From Methanobacteriota archaeon (GTDB lineage: Archaea; Halobacteriota; Methanomicrobia; Methanomicrobiales; Methanospirillaceae): 64,000 nt of DNA. Positions 1 to 9,493 of this stretch are shown one piece after another. A model generated the notes under the pieces. That model made no database searches and was not told where the DNA came from. It saw nothing but the letters and a program-made list of their open reading frames with translations. The position numbers and the translations under genes are program-made. The DNA is taken from the NCBI GenBank assembly GCA_029547605.1, contig JAKPPB010000111.1, positions 1 through 64,000 of the forward strand, written 5' to 3'. Every line of letters begins with the position of its first letter. Positions within the stretch are counted from its first letter, which is position 1.

Positions 1-633
1 AAGGTCAGCCTGGCGAGGGACCTTGTAGACGCAACGGCGGCAATTGGTCCTCCTGCCGTACCCCTCATCCTCGAGGTCGTCGATCTTGATTCCCTTGTGG
101 CCGCCCTCGTACTCGATGATGAACTGGCCCTTGTCAATCTCCTCCTTGTGGACAGTGTCAGGGTCAACGCCGAACTTCTCCCTGATCATCTTGCGGGCCA
201 TGATCGGGCTGACCGTGCCTCCGCAGTTGACCCCGATGAGGAGGAGGTTGTTCATATCGATCTTCTTCCGCTTTGCATATTCGTGGAGGGCCATGACATC
301 GCAGCCCTTCACCGTCATCCCAATCTTCATTCCCTTGTTACGCTCGAGGATCTTGACCGCAGGCTTTGCCATGAGAAGTGATCCGCAGTGCAGCGATCCA
401 GCAGTATCCTTGAGCTGTTTCGGGTCGGTGACGAGGGTCGGGACTGCGTCGTAGACGTCCTGGCCCCTCTTCACCGCGAGGACTGCATCGACGATCTTGT
501 TCTCGAGTGCATACTTGAGCAGGCTGGTTACGGCACCGCCGCACTCTGCTTTCTTGGCTATGTCCTGGTCATTGGTCCATGCATAGAACATGTCCCCCTT
601 CTTCGCGCTGGGTTTTCCTCCAAAGAGTGCCAT
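1..633 (-). CDS. fdhB: Formate dehydrogenase beta subunit (F420-reducing), C-terminus beyond window
   Basis: This is the FrhB/FdhB-type subunit, which in methanogens carries Fe-S clusters and FAD and passes electrons from formate to coenzyme F420. The minus-strand reading frame begins MALFGGKPSAKKGDMFYAWT and contains ECGGAVTSLL and GVNCGGTVSPIMARKMI, typical of the coenzyme F420 hydrogenase/dehydrogenase beta family. About 211 codons are visible and the frame is open at base 1, so the C-terminus, including part of the Fe-S region, is missing. The ATG follows the fdhA TAG directly, with no intervening base, so the two are translationally coupled. Confidence is high. Confidence 0.95.
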   Translation of the reverse strand, partial: MALFGGKPSAKKGDMFYAWTNDQDIAKKAECGGAVTSLLKYALENKIVDAVLAVKRGQDVYDAVPTLVTDPKQLKDTAGSLHCGSLLMAKPAVKILERNKGMKIGMTVKGCDVMALHEYAKRKKIDMNNLLLIGVNCGGTVSPIMARKMIREKFGVDPDTVHKEEIDKGQFIIEYEGGHKGIKIDDLEDEGYGRRTNCRRCVYKVPRQADL

Positions 634-2703
634 CTATTTCGCCTCCGTAATCTTCTCTACCTTGACCGCACAGGCCTTGAACTCGGGGATCTTGGCGATG
701 GGGTCGAGTGCGTTGTTGGTGAGGACGTTTGCGGCGCACTCCTTGAAGTGGAACGGCATGAACATGACGCCCTTCATAATGTCGGGGGTCACGCGGGCAG
801 GGACGTTGACGGTCCCGCGCCGGGTGGTGGCCTTGACCATCTCCTTGTCCTTGATGCCGAGTGCCTTTGCGTCTTCTGGGTTGATCTCGATCCACCCGGT
901 GGGCTCTTCAGCCTCGAGCGACTCTGACCTGCGGGTCATCGTGCCGGTATGCCAGTGCCAGAGGCATCGGCCGGTGGTGAGCACGAACGGGTACTCGGCG
1001 TCGGGGACCTCTGCCGGGGGCTTGTAGGGCACGGCGAAGAACTGACCCAGGCCGTCGGGGTGGGCGAACTTCTCCCTGTGCAGGATTGGGGTGCCGGGGT
1101 GCTCGGGGGTGGGGCAGGGCCAGTGGAGTGCTTCAGGCTTGTTCAGCCGGGCATAGCTCATGCCTGCGTACGACGGGGTGACTTTCCGGATCTCCTCGAA
1201 GATCTCCTCGGCGCTGTTCCAGGGGAACTGCTTGGCGTAGCCCATCTTGGCGGCGATCTCCTTGATGATCACCCAGTCGAGCTTGGCCTGGCCCGGCGGG
1301 TCCTGGGCCTTGCGCCACATCTGGACGCGGCGCTCGGTCGAGGTCTGCGTGCCGTCCTTCTCGGCGTAGCAGCAGGCGGGCAGCACGACATGGGCAAGTT
1401 CCGCGGTCTCGTTCATGAAGATGTCCTGCACGACGAGGAACTCAAGGTTCTTCAGTGCCTTCTCCACGTGGTGGAGGTCGGGGTCGGAGATCATCGGGTT
1501 CTCGCCCATGATGTACATGCACTTGAGCTCGCCGGGCTTGTCGGCCAGCACGTCCATCATGACGGTGACCTCGTACCCGTTCTTGCCCTCGGCGATGCCG
1601 TCAGGGAAGCCCCATGCGTCCGAGAACTTCTTGTGGGCGGCCTCATCGATGACCTTCTGGTACGCGGTATAGACGACCGGCAGCGCACCCATGTCGCAGG
1701 CACCCTGCACGTTGTTCTGGCCGCGCAGTGCGTTCACGCCGGCACCAGGCTTGCCCAGGTTCCCGGTCAGCATCTGGATGTTTGCGACCGACCTGACGTT
1801 GTCGACCCCGGTGGTATGCTGGGTGATCCCCATCGAGTAGAGGATCGCGGTCGGGCCGTGCTTTGCAACCCACTCGGCACAGGTCTTGAGCTGGGCGACA
1901 GGGATGCCCGAGATCTTCGAGACGTTCTCAAGCGAATATATCGGCTTCATGACCTCTTCTTTCAGCTTATCGAAGTCCTTCGTCCGGTTCTTGATGAACT
2001 CCTTGTCTTCCCAGCCGTTCTTCAGGATCTCCTGCATCAGGCCGTTGAAGATCGCGACGTCAGACCCGGACCGGAACTGCATGTAGAGGTCTGCCTGCTT
2101 GCCCGTCGGGGTGAGCCGTGGGTCAGCGTAGATCAGCTTCGCGCCGTTCATCTTCGCCTGCATCACTTTCCGGCCGATCAGCGGGTGCTGCTCGAAGGTG
2201 TTGCTGCCGATGATGAAGACACACTTCGACTCGGCAATGTCGAGGATCGAGTTCGTCATCGCACCCGAGCCGAACGTCGAGGCGAGCCCCGCGACCGTGG
2301 ACGCGTGGCAGAGCCTTGCGCAGTGGTCGATGTGCCGTGTCTTCAGCACCCCGCGTGCAAACTTCATCATCGCGTAGTTCTCTTCGTTCGAGACCCTCGC
2401 AGACGAGAGGCAGGCGCACTCGTCGGGCTTGTACTGCTTGAACTTCTTTGCGATCAGGTCATACGCCTCGTCCCAGCTGGCCTCCACGAACTTGCCGTCT
2501 TTCTTGATTAGCGGTTTCGTGAGTCGGTCGGGGGCATTGATGAATTCGTGGGCGTATGTCCCCTTCGGGCAGACTTTCCCCTCGTTGACGGGGGATCGCT
2601 GGTAGGGGGCGGTCCCTGTCACTTTCCCATCCATCACTACCAGGTTGAACGAACACCCGGTCCCACAATAGGGACAGGTGGTCTGTACATACTTTGCATT
2701 CAT
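634..2703 (-). CDS. fdhA: Formate dehydrogenase alpha subunit (molybdopterin, cysteine form)
   Basis: The catalytic subunit oxidises formate to CO2 and delivers electrons to FdhB. It has 689 aa, the family's usual length. The N-terminal 4Fe-4S site is C10-x2-C13-x3-C17 with C45 in GKVCPKG. Molybdopterin dinucleotide-binding segments follow. The Mo-ligand position is Cys132 in ARLCHASTV, where selenoproteins have selenocysteine. A molydop-binding domain occupies the C-terminus (PFVLTTGR and HWHTGTMTRRSE). The start lies just upstream of the YVQTTCPYCGTGC motif. It is first in an fdhA-fdhB operon with no fdhC transporter upstream. The large plus-strand frames across it are shadows. Confidence 0.97.
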   Translation of the reverse strand: MNAKYVQTTCPYCGTGCSFNLVVMDGKVTGTAPYQRSPVNEGKVCPKGTYAHEFINAPDRLTKPLIKKDGKFVEASWDEAYDLIAKKFKQYKPDECACLSSARVSNEENYAMMKFARGVLKTRHIDHCARLCHASTVAGLASTFGSGAMTNSILDIAESKCVFIIGSNTFEQHPLIGRKVMQAKMNGAKLIYADPRLTPTGKQADLYMQFRSGSDVAIFNGLMQEILKNGWEDKEFIKNRTKDFDKLKEEVMKPIYSLENVSKISGIPVAQLKTCAEWVAKHGPTAILYSMGITQHTTGVDNVRSVANIQMLTGNLGKPGAGVNALRGQNNVQGACDMGALPVVYTAYQKVIDEAAHKKFSDAWGFPDGIAEGKNGYEVTVMMDVLADKPGELKCMYIMGENPMISDPDLHHVEKALKNLEFLVVQDIFMNETAELAHVVLPACCYAEKDGTQTSTERRVQMWRKAQDPPGQAKLDWVIIKEIAAKMGYAKQFPWNSAEEIFEEIRKVTPSYAGMSYARLNKPEALHWPCPTPEHPGTPILHREKFAHPDGLGQFFAVPYKPPAEVPDAEYPFVLTTGRCLWHWHTGTMTRRSESLEAEEPTGWIEINPEDAKALGIKDKEMVKATTRRGTVNVPARVTPDIMKGVMFMPFHFKECAANVLTNNALDPIAKIPEFKACAVKVEKITEAK

Positions 2704-2810
2704 TCAAACACCTATATACCAGGGGCAGTTATTGCCAACAGAAAATAAAAGTATCTAAACGTTTTTTTCAAATTTGACAATTGTATTGATTATTAACTCA
2801 CGTTAAATTA
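2704..2810 (-). promoter_or_regulatory. Promoter region of fdhAB with small inverted repeat
   Basis: This AT-rich stretch lies immediately upstream of fdhA. On the minus strand a TATA-like TACTTTTATTTT lies at about 2739-2750, roughly 40 bases before the ATG. A short inverted repeat TTAAC-TCAC-GTTAA sits at 2793-2806 and could be an operator, but 5-bp arms are weak evidence. The role is inferred from position only. Confidence 0.35.
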
Positions 2811-3204
2811 TCAAAGTTAATAAAGATAAGCGCCATGCATTTATGCGTGCAAAATTTGCAGGGCATAAATTCATATGTATTCCTCGAAAAAAGACGGTTT
2901 GCCCTTTTTGACTAATTGGGCCGGTATTCCACACAGACCGTACTTTTTTAAAAAAAATCCAAAAATCACACAATTTTTCCCTCATGACTCATTGGAATGT
3001 GGCACCTCGCGTTCGTACACGCCTGGTTCTGTCACAAAACCCCCTTATCCCTGCGCGTCTGTCTGCCAATACAGATTATGGGAGACTGATGCAATAAAAT
3101 AGAGTTTTTCCCAATTCTCGACCTCCTCCGCACTCTTCGACCATCAATCCCAGGAATGAAATGGCTCGCGGATTTTCTTTTTCCGAAAAAAAAATTGCTC
3201 CCTC

Positions 3205-3400
3205 GCTGTTTTGTGTGGGGAGACTAAATCGAGGTTGTTATCTGCATATCAATTCAGTCACTGAACCGCCGCAGGGGCGTCCTTCGGAGGCGGCGGCGTG
3301 CATCGCATGTGAGGGGGTGGGGGTGGATAGCCCCCACAAAATGTGTCCGGTTCACCAATCCTACCCACACCAGATAGCGAAGAGCCAAAAAATTACCGGA
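3205..3400 (+). repeat. Dispersed non-coding repeat, copy 1
   Basis: The stretch from GGGGAGACTAAATCGAGGTTG (about 3217) onward resembles two other intergenic places in the window. One is 24441-24720 on the same strand (GGGAAACTAAATCGAAGG, then a GGCGGC/GCATNGCA segment and ACCAGA-NNGCNAAGAG). The other is 45600-45705 on the opposite strand (GAGGTTGTTACCTGCATTTC against GAGGTTGTTATCTGCATATC, followed by CACTGAAC). Short frames across it are not convincing genes. It may be a degenerate mobile-element end, a MITE or a structured RNA; which is unknown. The remainder of 2811-3447 holds AT-rich sequence and no gene I can support. Confidence 0.5.
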
Positions 3401-3447
3401 TATTTCGAGGGCTTTCTGGAGTGGCGCCCGAAAATGAGACCAGGGTC

Positions 3448-3810
3448 TTATCTCCCCAGCGCCAGGTCCACTCCCCTGTTCATGCAGGAATACGCTTCTT
3501 TCTCCCTCCCCATCTTCTTCAGAGTGAGTCCCTTGTTGAACCATGCCTCGGCATGGTGGGGATCCAGTTGTATTGCGGTGTCATAACTGGAAAGTGCTTC
3601 GTCGCAGCGACCCAGTTCATCCAGGCAGTTCCCCTTTTCATGCCATGCCATGGCAAAATGCGGATCTGACGCGAGTGCCTTCTCGAACTGTGCGAGTGCT
3701 CCCTGGTAATCTCCCTTATGGGCAGATTCTGTTCCCACACGGAAGGCGTATTCTGCCTGATGCGAGATGCTCAATACCGACTTTCCTGTATGTTGAGTGA
3801 TATGGTCCAT
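3448..3810 (-). CDS. Small TPR-repeat protein
   Basis: A 120-aa protein with two to three tetratricopeptide repeats, seen as YQGALAQFEKALASDPHFAMA, then CDEALSSYDTAIQLDPHHAEA, then WFNKGLTLKKMGREKEAYS. TPRs form helical protein-protein interaction scaffolds; the partner is unknown. The start at MDHITQHTG is preferred because GGAGGTTATCA lies directly upstream. A longer frame to 3945 has no such site and reads through promoter sequence. It is divergent from the PAS regulator, so the two may share regulation. No signal peptide is seen, so it is probably cytoplasmic. Confidence 0.8.
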   Translation of the reverse strand: MDHITQHTGKSVLSISHQAEYAFRVGTESAHKGDYQGALAQFEKALASDPHFAMAWHEKGNCLDELGRCDEALSSYDTAIQLDPHHAEAWFNKGLTLKKMGREKEAYSCMNRGVDLALGR

Positions 3811-3984
3811 TGATAACCTCCCTTTCCTTCCCAGGGCGCATATTCCCCTGGCAGATGCGTGGTAAAATCGCAGGAATATTAATTTTTTGCCAGAACATTC
3901 TGCATAAAGCGAACGTGCGGCAGATCCAAAGGCAATTTTGTTCACTCAAATGCCCGGCACTGGTGGCGTGCAGAAGAGTCTGGC

Positions 3985-4010
3985 AAAATACCATTTTATA
4001 TAAAAAGACC
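3985..4010 (+). promoter_or_regulatory. TATA box upstream of the PAS regulator
   Basis: ATTTTATATAAAAAG at 3993-4006 is a strong archaeal TATA-box candidate. Initiation about 25 bases downstream (about 4025-4030) excludes the earliest start codons of the long frame and supports translation from ATG 4089, which has GGGGGA about nine bases upstream. Confidence 0.5.
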
Positions 4011-4088
4011 TATTACCCCAATGCAGAGAAGGACCATGGATATGCAGCAGACATGGCCGGGTTCTTGGCTCCTGGGGGAATGGCTTGC

Positions 4089-6773
4089 ATGAATTCTTCT
4101 TCTGAAGAACGAATTGCCAATATAAAAAACCTGCTTGCACACCACCCCCAGGGACTGAGCATCAACGAGATAGCAGGCAGGCTTCAACGGCACCGCAACT
4201 CAGTCTCCAGAGACCTGCATGCACTCTCCCTCTCCGGGCAGGTCATACAGCATGCCTTCGGGACGACTAGAGTCTACTCCCTAGCGAAACGGACCCCTGT
4301 CAGCAGGATCCTGGATTATACCTCTGATATGATACTCACCCTCGACAGCAATAACACAATTTTGTCCGCAAATTTGCCTCTTCTCAATTTCCTTCATTGC
4401 ACTGCCGACAGGCTGGTCGCAAAGAGCATCCACACACAGGATCACCCCCTGCTCAATGCTCTGAGTGGGTATCTCATACACGAGGGACACCATGATGAGC
4501 AGCTCGCATATGCGTTCAGCGTGATCTTTGATGACCACCCCTGTTTTTTCCAGGTCAACAGGGTTCCCATGGTCTTTGAGAATGGCGCACCAGGACTTGT
4601 CCTGATCGTGAACGACAAAACCGCCGAGGTTTGTGCACAAGAGCGGATGGAAAGAATTGACCTCCAGTACAGGGCCATCATTGAGGCAATGCACGAGATG
4701 GTGGTCCGAATCCTCCCTGATGGATCCATTATCTTTGCAAACGGGGTTTTTTCTTCGTTTTTTTCCTTGTCCCAAGACGAGGTGCCCAATGTTTCATTCT
4801 TTTCACTGGTTTATCCAAAAGACCTGGATGACTTACTTTCTCACCTTGCCTCCCTCACACCTGGAAAACCCGGACTGACTCTCTCGTTCAGAGTCACTCC
4901 CAGAGCAGGATCACCTGTCTGGAGCAGCTGGACCTTCAATGGACTTTACGACCGGGATTCCCACGCACTCGTCTACCAGGGAATCGGGTGCAACATCAGC
5001 CATGATATGGAAACCCGGCAGCGGGATATTGTGTATTTGAAGGAGCTTGCGTTTTTCACCTCAAAATCAAGGGAGTTCCTTGCGATAGGGCCGGATGCAG
5101 ATATATACAAGATCATTGCAACGCATCTCTCCGGGATAATCCCCGGCGCATCATCCGCTGTCTTTGAAGTTGACCCCGAGTCCTTGGAATGCGTGCTCAA
5201 AGCAACTTCAGGGGATATCTGCCTTGATAATGGCGCCGTATCAGGAGCAGTGACTCTGCCCGGTTCCCACTTCCCCCTCGCAGAAGTTGAACGAAGTTCC
5301 GCGAAGATACGAGATGAGCTGCTCTCTTGTTCCCTGATCATCCCGGGAGGATTCCTCTTCCGGCAGCTTCTCACCCTTCGGTCGGCAGATGCGGAGATTT
5401 CGCCATACAATGTGATTGCTGAGATGGATGCCATTTCCGCAGGGTTGGAAGCGAAAGGATCTCTCATTGGCGCTGTGGAGGTGTTCACAAGGAGAAGTCA
5501 GGGCCAGTTTGACCCCCATCTGATTGAAGCATACCTCTCCATCGCATCCCTTGCCCTCCAGAGATGGCGGTCTGATCGATCACTCAAAGAGAGCGAAGAA
5601 CGGTTCAGCAGGATAGCTTCGACAAACCCCCATCCCATATCCATCATCGACTCTTCCGGTCGCTATGTCTACCTGAGCCCGAGATTCACCGAGCTCTTTG
5701 GGTATACACTGGAGGACATCCCGACAGGGAGGGAGTGGTTCATGCAGGCATTCCCTGACCTTGCGGAACAGAAACGCGCGCGGGACATGTGGAAGTGTGA
5801 CCTCGCTGAATCGAAGCCGGGCGAGATCCGTCCCCGCCAGTTCCGTGTACGATGCAAAGACGGCATCTTCAAGGAGATCTCTTTTCTCCCGGTGACCATG
5901 TCGAATGGCCATCAGCTGATTGTGTACGAAGATATCACTCCCCAACTGGAGGCAGTTCAGACAAGAAACCTCCTTTTTGACATATTCAGGTCATCACACG
6001 ACGGGATATTCAGTGCTACAATCGACGGCAGAATCCTCTCGTGGAACGCCGCTGCGGAACGGATTTACGGATATTCTTCGGAAGAACTGGAGGGCAGGGA
6101 TGTCAGGATCCTGGAGCCGCCTGCATTGAAGGGTGAGATCTCTGCCATACTGGAGCGGGTGAGGAGGGGAGAGCATATCGTCAACTATGTAACTCAGCGG
6201 AAGAGGAAGGATGGGAAGGTGATCGATGTATGCCTGACGATCTCCCCGATATACGAGGAAGGAAAACGCATCATGGGTGCCTCCACTATAATCCGGGATA
6301 TTACCGCCCAGAAATCCGAAGAGCGCCTTCGCAATGCGGAAATGCGGTACAGGGAAAATGTCAGCAATATCAACGTGGGCGTGTATCGGAGCACCGGCGA
6401 CCCAGAGGGAAGGTTCGTGTGGGGCAATACATCGCTGCTCCGTATCCTTGGCTATGACACCCTCGACGACCTGCAGGGCATCCCGGTGAGTGAGATGTTC
6501 GTGCATACGGGAGGACGGGCGGAGCTTCTCGCTGATCTTATGCAGCATGGATTTGTGAAAAACCGGGAAATTATTCTCAGAAAGGCTGACGGTTCTCCCA
6601 TCCATGTCCTTGTGACGGCACTTGCCACATTCGCACCAGATGGATCCATTTCACATATCAACGGGATAGTGGAGGATATCACCAGCCAGCGCGTCCTTGA
6701 GCAAAAAGTGGCCAGTTTATCGGGTCTTTCTGGCGAGGCCCCCGTGATCCTCCCAGCCCCGCCGCGTGATTGA
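4089..6773 (+). CDS. HTH plus multi-PAS/GAF sensory regulator without kinase domain
   Basis: An 894-aa predicted cytoplasmic sensor. Residues 1-70 form a winged HTH (GLSINEIAGRLQRHRNSVSR). About five PAS domains follow, with a GAF-like segment (about 330-490) between the second and third. The later PAS units are the clearest, for example DGRILSWNAAAERIYGYSSE and ENGNEVQDITAQ-like ends such as GASTIIRDITAQKSEE. No HisKA/HATPase, GGDEF or output domain follows the last PAS, which ends close to the stop. PAS/GAF domains normally bind small ligands or cofactors; here the HTH is the only plausible output, suggesting a one-component transcription regulator. ATG 4089 is chosen from the RBS and TATA spacing; 3810 is the longest possible start. 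Confidence 0.85.
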   Translation: MNSSSEERIANIKNLLAHHPQGLSINEIAGRLQRHRNSVSRDLHALSLSGQVIQHAFGTTRVYSLAKRTPVSRILDYTSDMILTLDSNNTILSANLPLLNFLHCTADRLVAKSIHTQDHPLLNALSGYLIHEGHHDEQLAYAFSVIFDDHPCFFQVNRVPMVFENGAPGLVLIVNDKTAEVCAQERMERIDLQYRAIIEAMHEMVVRILPDGSIIFANGVFSSFFSLSQDEVPNVSFFSLVYPKDLDDLLSHLASLTPGKPGLTLSFRVTPRAGSPVWSSWTFNGLYDRDSHALVYQGIGCNISHDMETRQRDIVYLKELAFFTSKSREFLAIGPDADIYKIIATHLSGIIPGASSAVFEVDPESLECVLKATSGDICLDNGAVSGAVTLPGSHFPLAEVERSSAKIRDELLSCSLIIPGGFLFRQLLTLRSADAEISPYNVIAEMDAISAGLEAKGSLIGAVEVFTRRSQGQFDPHLIEAYLSIASLALQRWRSDRSLKESEERFSRIASTNPHPISIIDSSGRYVYLSPRFTELFGYTLEDIPTGREWFMQAFPDLAEQKRARDMWKCDLAESKPGEIRPRQFRVRCKDGIFKEISFLPVTMSNGHQLIVYEDITPQLEAVQTRNLLFDIFRSSHDGIFSATIDGRILSWNAAAERIYGYSSEELEGRDVRILEPPALKGEISAILERVRRGEHIVNYVTQRKRKDGKVIDVCLTISPIYEEGKRIMGASTIIRDITAQKSEERLRNAEMRYRENVSNINVGVYRSTGDPEGRFVWGNTSLLRILGYDTLDDLQGIPVSEMFVHTGGRAELLADLMQHGFVKNREIILRKADGSPIHVLVTALATFAPDGSISHINGIVEDITSQRVLEQKVASLSGLSGEAPVILPAPPRD

Positions 6774-6834
6774 AGGACTCGAAACCTGCAATACACATAC
6801 TCCATATCCCGATTCGCCGTCTTTTCGGGGAAGA

Positions 6835-7030
6835 TTATTTGCGGCTGATATACAACAGTGCAGCGATGGCGAGGCCTCTGACCACAAGAAATATATGAAT
6901 CGCGCCTTTGACTTTATCGCCCGGGCGCATAGGTATCAACGTGGGGTTCATCTCAACAGTCTCTCCCGCCGCAACCCTTGCCTCTGCCTGCCAGTCATGG
7001 TACCCGGGCAGTCTCACCAGGACCGTTGAA
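6835..7030 (-). pseudogene. 3' remnant of a PEGA-domain protein gene
   Basis: On the minus strand, TVLVRLPGYHDWQAEARVAA, then GETVEMNPTLIP and a terminal hydrophobic segment (VVRGLAIAALLYI), read as the end of a PEGA surface-protein domain with a membrane anchor. Upstream of about 7030 the same frame no longer resembles PEGA; it becomes antisense to a TerB-like gene. The fragment has no start codon of its own, so it is a decayed remnant. PEGA domains are common in archaeal envelope proteins. Confidence 0.55.
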
Positions 7031-7405
7031 CTGAACCCGAAATCCGCACTCGTGCTGTCCGCGATCACGGTAATCGCATCAGATGGCGTGATCGACGAAG
7101 CCGAGATGATGGACCTCGCAAAAATTGCCCGAGGCGACAGGAATGCCGTGAACACGGCCGTACGGGTCCTCGAAGGGATCACCGTCCCCGAGGCAGTCGA
7201 TCTCGTCGCAAAGACGCTCAATGATCAGCAGAGGATGGCAGCCATGGCCATCCTTACAGACCTTGCGATGTCTGATGGCGTCCTTGCAGGAAACGAGCAG
7301 ATAATCCTCCAATTGTACATGGAGAAGTTCGGGATCCCAGAGGACGCACTCAAGCCCATCGTTGATACCATCGCGATCAAGAACGATTTCTCGATCTTTT
7401 CCTGA
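6908..7405 (+). CDS. TerB-like (tellurite-resistance family fold) protein, 5' end disturbed
   Basis: From about 7031 the protein reads LNPKSALVLSAITVIASDGV, then IDEAEMMDLAKIARGD and a second MAILTDLAMSDGVLAGNEQI. This is the duplicated acidic helical pattern of TerB/DjlA-like domains (about 120 aa). The only ATG in frame (6908) would add about 41 residues that are antisense to the PEGA remnant and look non-native. The alternative is GTG 7052 without a visible RBS. The native start was probably lost at a recombination point near 7030. Function is unknown in archaea. It may be a functional gene with an odd N-terminus or a 5'-truncated one. Confidence 0.6.
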   Translation: MTLSPGRIGINVGFISTVSPAATLASACQSWYPGSLTRTVELNPKSALVLSAITVIASDGVIDEAEMMDLAKIARGDRNAVNTAVRVLEGITVPEAVDLVAKTLNDQQRMAAMAILTDLAMSDGVLAGNEQIILQLYMEKFGIPEDALKPIVDTIAIKNDFSIFS

Positions 7406-7423
7406 TCGTACCCCGCACTTTTT

Positions 7424-8155
7424 TTACTCACACGGAGTGCATTCCTCTCCTTGCACCGCCCATGATTCGAATGCTCCCCCAAAAAAGACCTTCACCCTGA
7501 CCACAGCCCCGGCGCGCAGGGCCCGCATACCGTCGTCAAACCGTTTCCTGACAGGGCGGAGGCCATGGGCTGAGAAATAACTGGCCGTATATTCAAAGAA
7601 TGCGATCTCCTGGATAAGCACTGATGATTCGAATGCCTTCACCTCGCAGGCAATCTCCCTCGCAACATCAGGCGAGATGGGACTATGGTATTCTCCATGC
7701 TGGTCAATGCCGCTGACCTGCCGCCAGTCAATAACCCCCTTATCATCCGGCTCGCGGTGGAGCATGTAGGGATATATGCGGCATATCATGGGCCTCTCCG
7801 GATATATCCGGCACCGGCCGTCCATGAGAAAATGGCATTCTCCTCTCCCCACAGGCTCTGCCCTGAGCGTGTATCCTGCGACGTAGAACGTCCCATGTTG
7901 ATCTGAGAGATCAAACTCCGGCGGCGGAACAAGGGCGGCAGGATCGATCGCCCGGATCCTCGCTGCGTCTTCATCGAGAAGAACGACATGGCCGTTGAAT
8001 TCCCTCGTGCAGCACCGGGCACAGCGGGTGCATGAGAATCCCACCTCGCCAATTACTTCAGCGAGCTTCTCCCACGGGTATTCCTTCACTGCCTCCAGTT
8101 CCTTCTGTCGATCATGGATCTGCTTCTGAAAAAACGGGAGATGCGCAGGGGTCAT
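7424..8155 (-). CDS. YkgJ/UPF0153-family cysteine-cluster protein
   Basis: A 243-aa protein with the Zn- or Fe-S-chelating CxxCxxCC signature (CTRCARCC, about residues 39-46) and a second cysteine group in GRCRIYPERPMICRIYPYM. Together these define the YkgJ-type family, whose biochemical role is not established. No membrane segments are seen. It lies 76 bases downstream of arcA on the same strand and could be cotranscribed with arcC-arcA, though nothing in the sequence ties it to arginine metabolism. Confidence 0.85.
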   Translation of the reverse strand: MTPAHLPFFQKQIHDRQKELEAVKEYPWEKLAEVIGEVGFSCTRCARCCTREFNGHVVLLDEDAARIRAIDPAALVPPPEFDLSDQHGTFYVAGYTLRAEPVGRGECHFLMDGRCRIYPERPMICRIYPYMLHREPDDKGVIDWRQVSGIDQHGEYHSPISPDVAREIACEVKAFESSVLIQEIAFFEYTASYFSAHGLRPVRKRFDDGMRALRAGAVVRVKVFFGGAFESWAVQGEECTPCE

Positions 8156-8231
8156 CGTTCTCTCGGGAAGTATCTGTCAGCAGCGATGAAAAAACGGTGA
8201 GATCAATATCTCCAACGATTGCTTTCCCTGG

Positions 8232-9491
8232 TCATATCGGGTCTCTCTTGAGGGGGCAGGTCAGGCAGTGCCCTCCTCCGCGTCCCCTCGAGAGCTCCGA
8301 TCCCTCGATCTCGATGACATCAATCCCGGCCTTCTCGAAGTTCCTGTTTGTACAGGTGTTCCTGTCATACGCCACTACCTGACCGGGCGCGATTGCAAGG
8401 ACGTTGTTGCCATCATCCCATTGCTCCCTTGCGGCCTGGTATTCGTCGCCGCCGGTGGGAATGACCGAGAGCCGTCCGATCCCAAGGGCGTCGGCAACTG
8501 CCCCGAGGAAGTCCTCCTCGCGGGTCACTGCGAAGATCCTGTCCCCTTCCCCGGGACGGATGGAAAATGCCCTGATCTTTTCGACAACTTTTGGGAACAG
8601 TGTAGCCGTACACTCGTCGAGCATGGTAAAGACGGTATCAAGATGCATATGCGCCCGATCGTGGCTCATCTGGGCCACGATGATCCTCGCCACCGCGCCG
8701 GATGAAAGGAGCACCCGGGCAAGCTCTTCGACCATAGGGGCCCCCGTCCTCTCGCCCATCCCTACAAGGAGCGTATCTCTCCCGATTGGCATGATATCCC
8801 CTCCTTCCATCGATGCCATTGCGGAGGCTGCTGGAGAGGTAGCGTCCCCCTCATCGAGGCATGAGTACCATGTCCGGATACCGCTTTTTGAGAAGAGCGG
8901 GTGGAAACGATAGACGGCCGCAGTGTTGATTACCTCCATCCGTCGTGCGGGCCAGAACATCGGGTTCAGGGTAAACCCTTCGCAGATCCACGAAGACGTG
9001 TCACGGGTGTACAGGGTGTTCGGGAGCGGGGGGAGAATGAATGAGTCGGGATCTGATGCCGCGACCTGGAGCGAAGACCTGGCCATCCCTTCGAGGTAAA
9101 TGCATTCGAGCTCGTTCCTCGTCAGTCCACCGATGAGGTGCTCGGCCAGAACGACTGGCTCCATCTCCATCAGGCACGACCTCACCGCCCCGCACGCGGA
9201 ACGCCCAACAGTCATCGGGTTTACGGCCCTCTCGATCACCCACCTCCTGGCCTCTTTGCCCGCGAGCACCTCCGCAAGGAGCGAGGCCAGGTGGTACACC
9301 CGGACACCCTCATCTTCGAGGACACGCACAAAGGCATCGTGCTCTTCCATCGCCCTCTCCACCCAGAGGACACTGTCAAAGAGGAGGTCCCGGTGGTTTC
9401 CCGGCGTGAGCCTTCTTACGCTCAGGTCCGGCCTGTGGACGAGGACCTCCCTCAGTCTCCCGACTTCCGAATACACCCCGAATTCCGACAT
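8232..9491 (-). CDS. arcA: Arginine deiminase
   Basis: Hydrolyses L-arginine to citrulline and ammonia, the first step of the arginine deiminase pathway. The 419 aa match the family length. Diagnostic motifs are [18 protein letters not shown], the [13 protein letters not shown] block carrying the catalytic His/Asp, and the C-terminal [12 protein letters not shown] with the nucleophile Cys409. It starts two bases after the carbamate kinase stop, so the two form a tight operon. No catabolic ornithine carbamoyltransferase (arcB) or arginine/ornithine antiporter (arcD) gene is nearby; an anabolic argF elsewhere could supply the middle step (inference). Confidence 0.95.
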   Translation of the reverse strand: MSEFGVYSEVGRLREVLVHRPDLSVRRLTPGNHRDLLFDSVLWVERAMEEHDAFVRVLEDEGVRVYHLASLLAEVLAGKEARRWVIERAVNPMTVGRSACGAVRSCLMEMEPVVLAEHLIGGLTRNELECIYLEGMARSSLQVAASDPDSFILPPLPNTLYTRDTSSWICEGFTLNPMFWPARRMEVINTAAVYRFHPLFSKSGIRTWYSCLDEGDATSPAASAMASMEGGDIMPIGRDTLLVGMGERTGAPMVEELARVLLSSGAVARIIVAQMSHDRAHMHLDTVFTMLDECTATLFPKVVEKIRAFSIRPGEGDRIFAVTREEDFLGAVADALGIGRLSVIPTGGDEYQAAREQWDDGNNVLAIAPGQVVAYDRNTCTNRNFEKAGIDVIEIEGSELSRGRGGGHCLTCPLKRDPI

Positions 9492-9493
9492 AT

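Noticed and set aside
2290-2320. Selenocysteine in formate dehydrogenase
   Set aside because: The Mo-ligand codon reads cysteine (RLCHAST) and no in-frame TGA occurs.
949-2511. 520-codon plus-strand open frame across fdhA
   Set aside because: It is antisense to the complete fdhA frame and contains no recognisable protein pattern. GC-rich codon use on the other strand explains it.
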